Positions 4,996 through 5,018 of a stretch of 5,018 nt of DNA are shown in pieces. How positions within the stretch are numbered: position 1 is the stretch's first letter; the number at the start of each line of letters is the position of its first letter. The notes under the pieces are model-generated. The model had not been told where the DNA came from and made no database searches. It worked only from the letters and a program-made list of their open reading frames with translations. The DNA lies in contig DVHA01000207.1 of NCBI GenBank assembly GCA_018712425.1, forward strand, positions 1 to 5,018. The letters run 5' to 3'. Position numbers and translations under genes: made by a program. The stretch is from Candidatus Faecivivens stercoravium. GTDB taxonomy: Bacteria > Bacillota > Clostridia > Oscillospirales > Ruminococcaceae.

Positions 4996-5018
4996 GCGGG
5001 CCGTACGGCATGGCCCGC
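4996..5018. repeat. hairpin GCGGGCC/GGCCCGC at the window edge
   Basis: Perfect 7-base arms (4996-5002 and 5012-5018), extendable by G-T and T-A to nine pairs around ACGGC. The window ends at the last base of the arm, so whether a T tract follows cannot be seen. It could be a terminator of the DUF4364 transcript or part of the intergenic repeat. Confidence 0.5.

Larger units (their letters stand above)
4863..5018. other. non-coding region downstream of the DUF4364 gene
   Basis: No gene is seen in these 156 bases. Just after the stop codon is a T run (4865-4870) with only a weak CAGG/CCTG pairing before it, so a terminator is doubtful. A short GAAG-GCAC-CTTC hairpin (4901-4912), the right copy of the T-rich repeat, CTTGC-TTC-GCAAG (4966-4978) and a GCGGGCC/GGCCCGC hairpin at the very edge follow. 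The region continues past the window. Confidence 0.5.

Noticed and set aside
1..5018. CRISPR arrays, tRNA or rRNA genes, transposase genes, toxin-antitoxin pairs
   Set aside because: I saw no regularly spaced repeats, cloverleaf, rRNA-like segment or transposase motif in any frame.

Overview
The window looks like a chromosomal piece of a GC-rich member of the Firmicutes, most likely class Clostridia. The grounds are a PyrR-type RNA attenuator, Gram-positive style ribosome binding sites (AAGGAGG-like), a class 2 PyrF, and a DUF4364 winged-helix protein, a family I know mainly from Clostridia. The coding parts are visibly GC-rich, while the control regions are AT-rich. An Oscillospiraceae-like lineage is my guess, based on base composition and the style of the intergenic repeats.

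Layout. Positions 1-279 are non-coding and full of inverted repeats. Positions 280-3788 hold a tightly packed minus-strand operon, transcribed right to left: pyrR (PyrR regulator/uracil phosphoribosyltransferase), an HD-domain phosphohydrolase of the YpgQ/YedJ type, pyrC (dihydroorotase) and pyrF (class 2 OMP decarboxylase). The gaps are 12, 34 and 34 bases. Positions 3789-4034 hold the operon's control region: a strong sigma-A-like promoter, then a leader of about 210 bases with a PyrR-binding hairpin and an intrinsic terminator just ahead of the pyrR ribosome binding site. Positions 4035-4292 are a divergent intergenic region with a weaker plus-strand promoter and a 5'-UTR hairpin. Positions 4293-4862 are a plus-strand DUF4364 gene. 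Positions 4863-5018 are non-coding, with a repeat resembling the one after pyrF.

How it works together. PyrC and PyrF catalyse the third and sixth steps of de novo UMP synthesis. PyrR, when bound to UMP/UTP, should stabilise the leader hairpin and so allow the terminator to form, giving feedback control of all four genes from one attenuator. The HD protein is the unexpected member. Its closest recognisable family includes nucleotide pyrophosphohydrolases, so a nucleotide-pool role would fit but is inferred. Other pathway genes (pyrB, pyrAA/AB, pyrD, pyrK, pyrE, pyrP) are not in the window.

I saw no wholly new system. The points most worth a second look are the HD gene inside the pyr operon, the related repeat elements flanking the cluster in inverted orientation, and the inverted repeat over the pyr -35 box.
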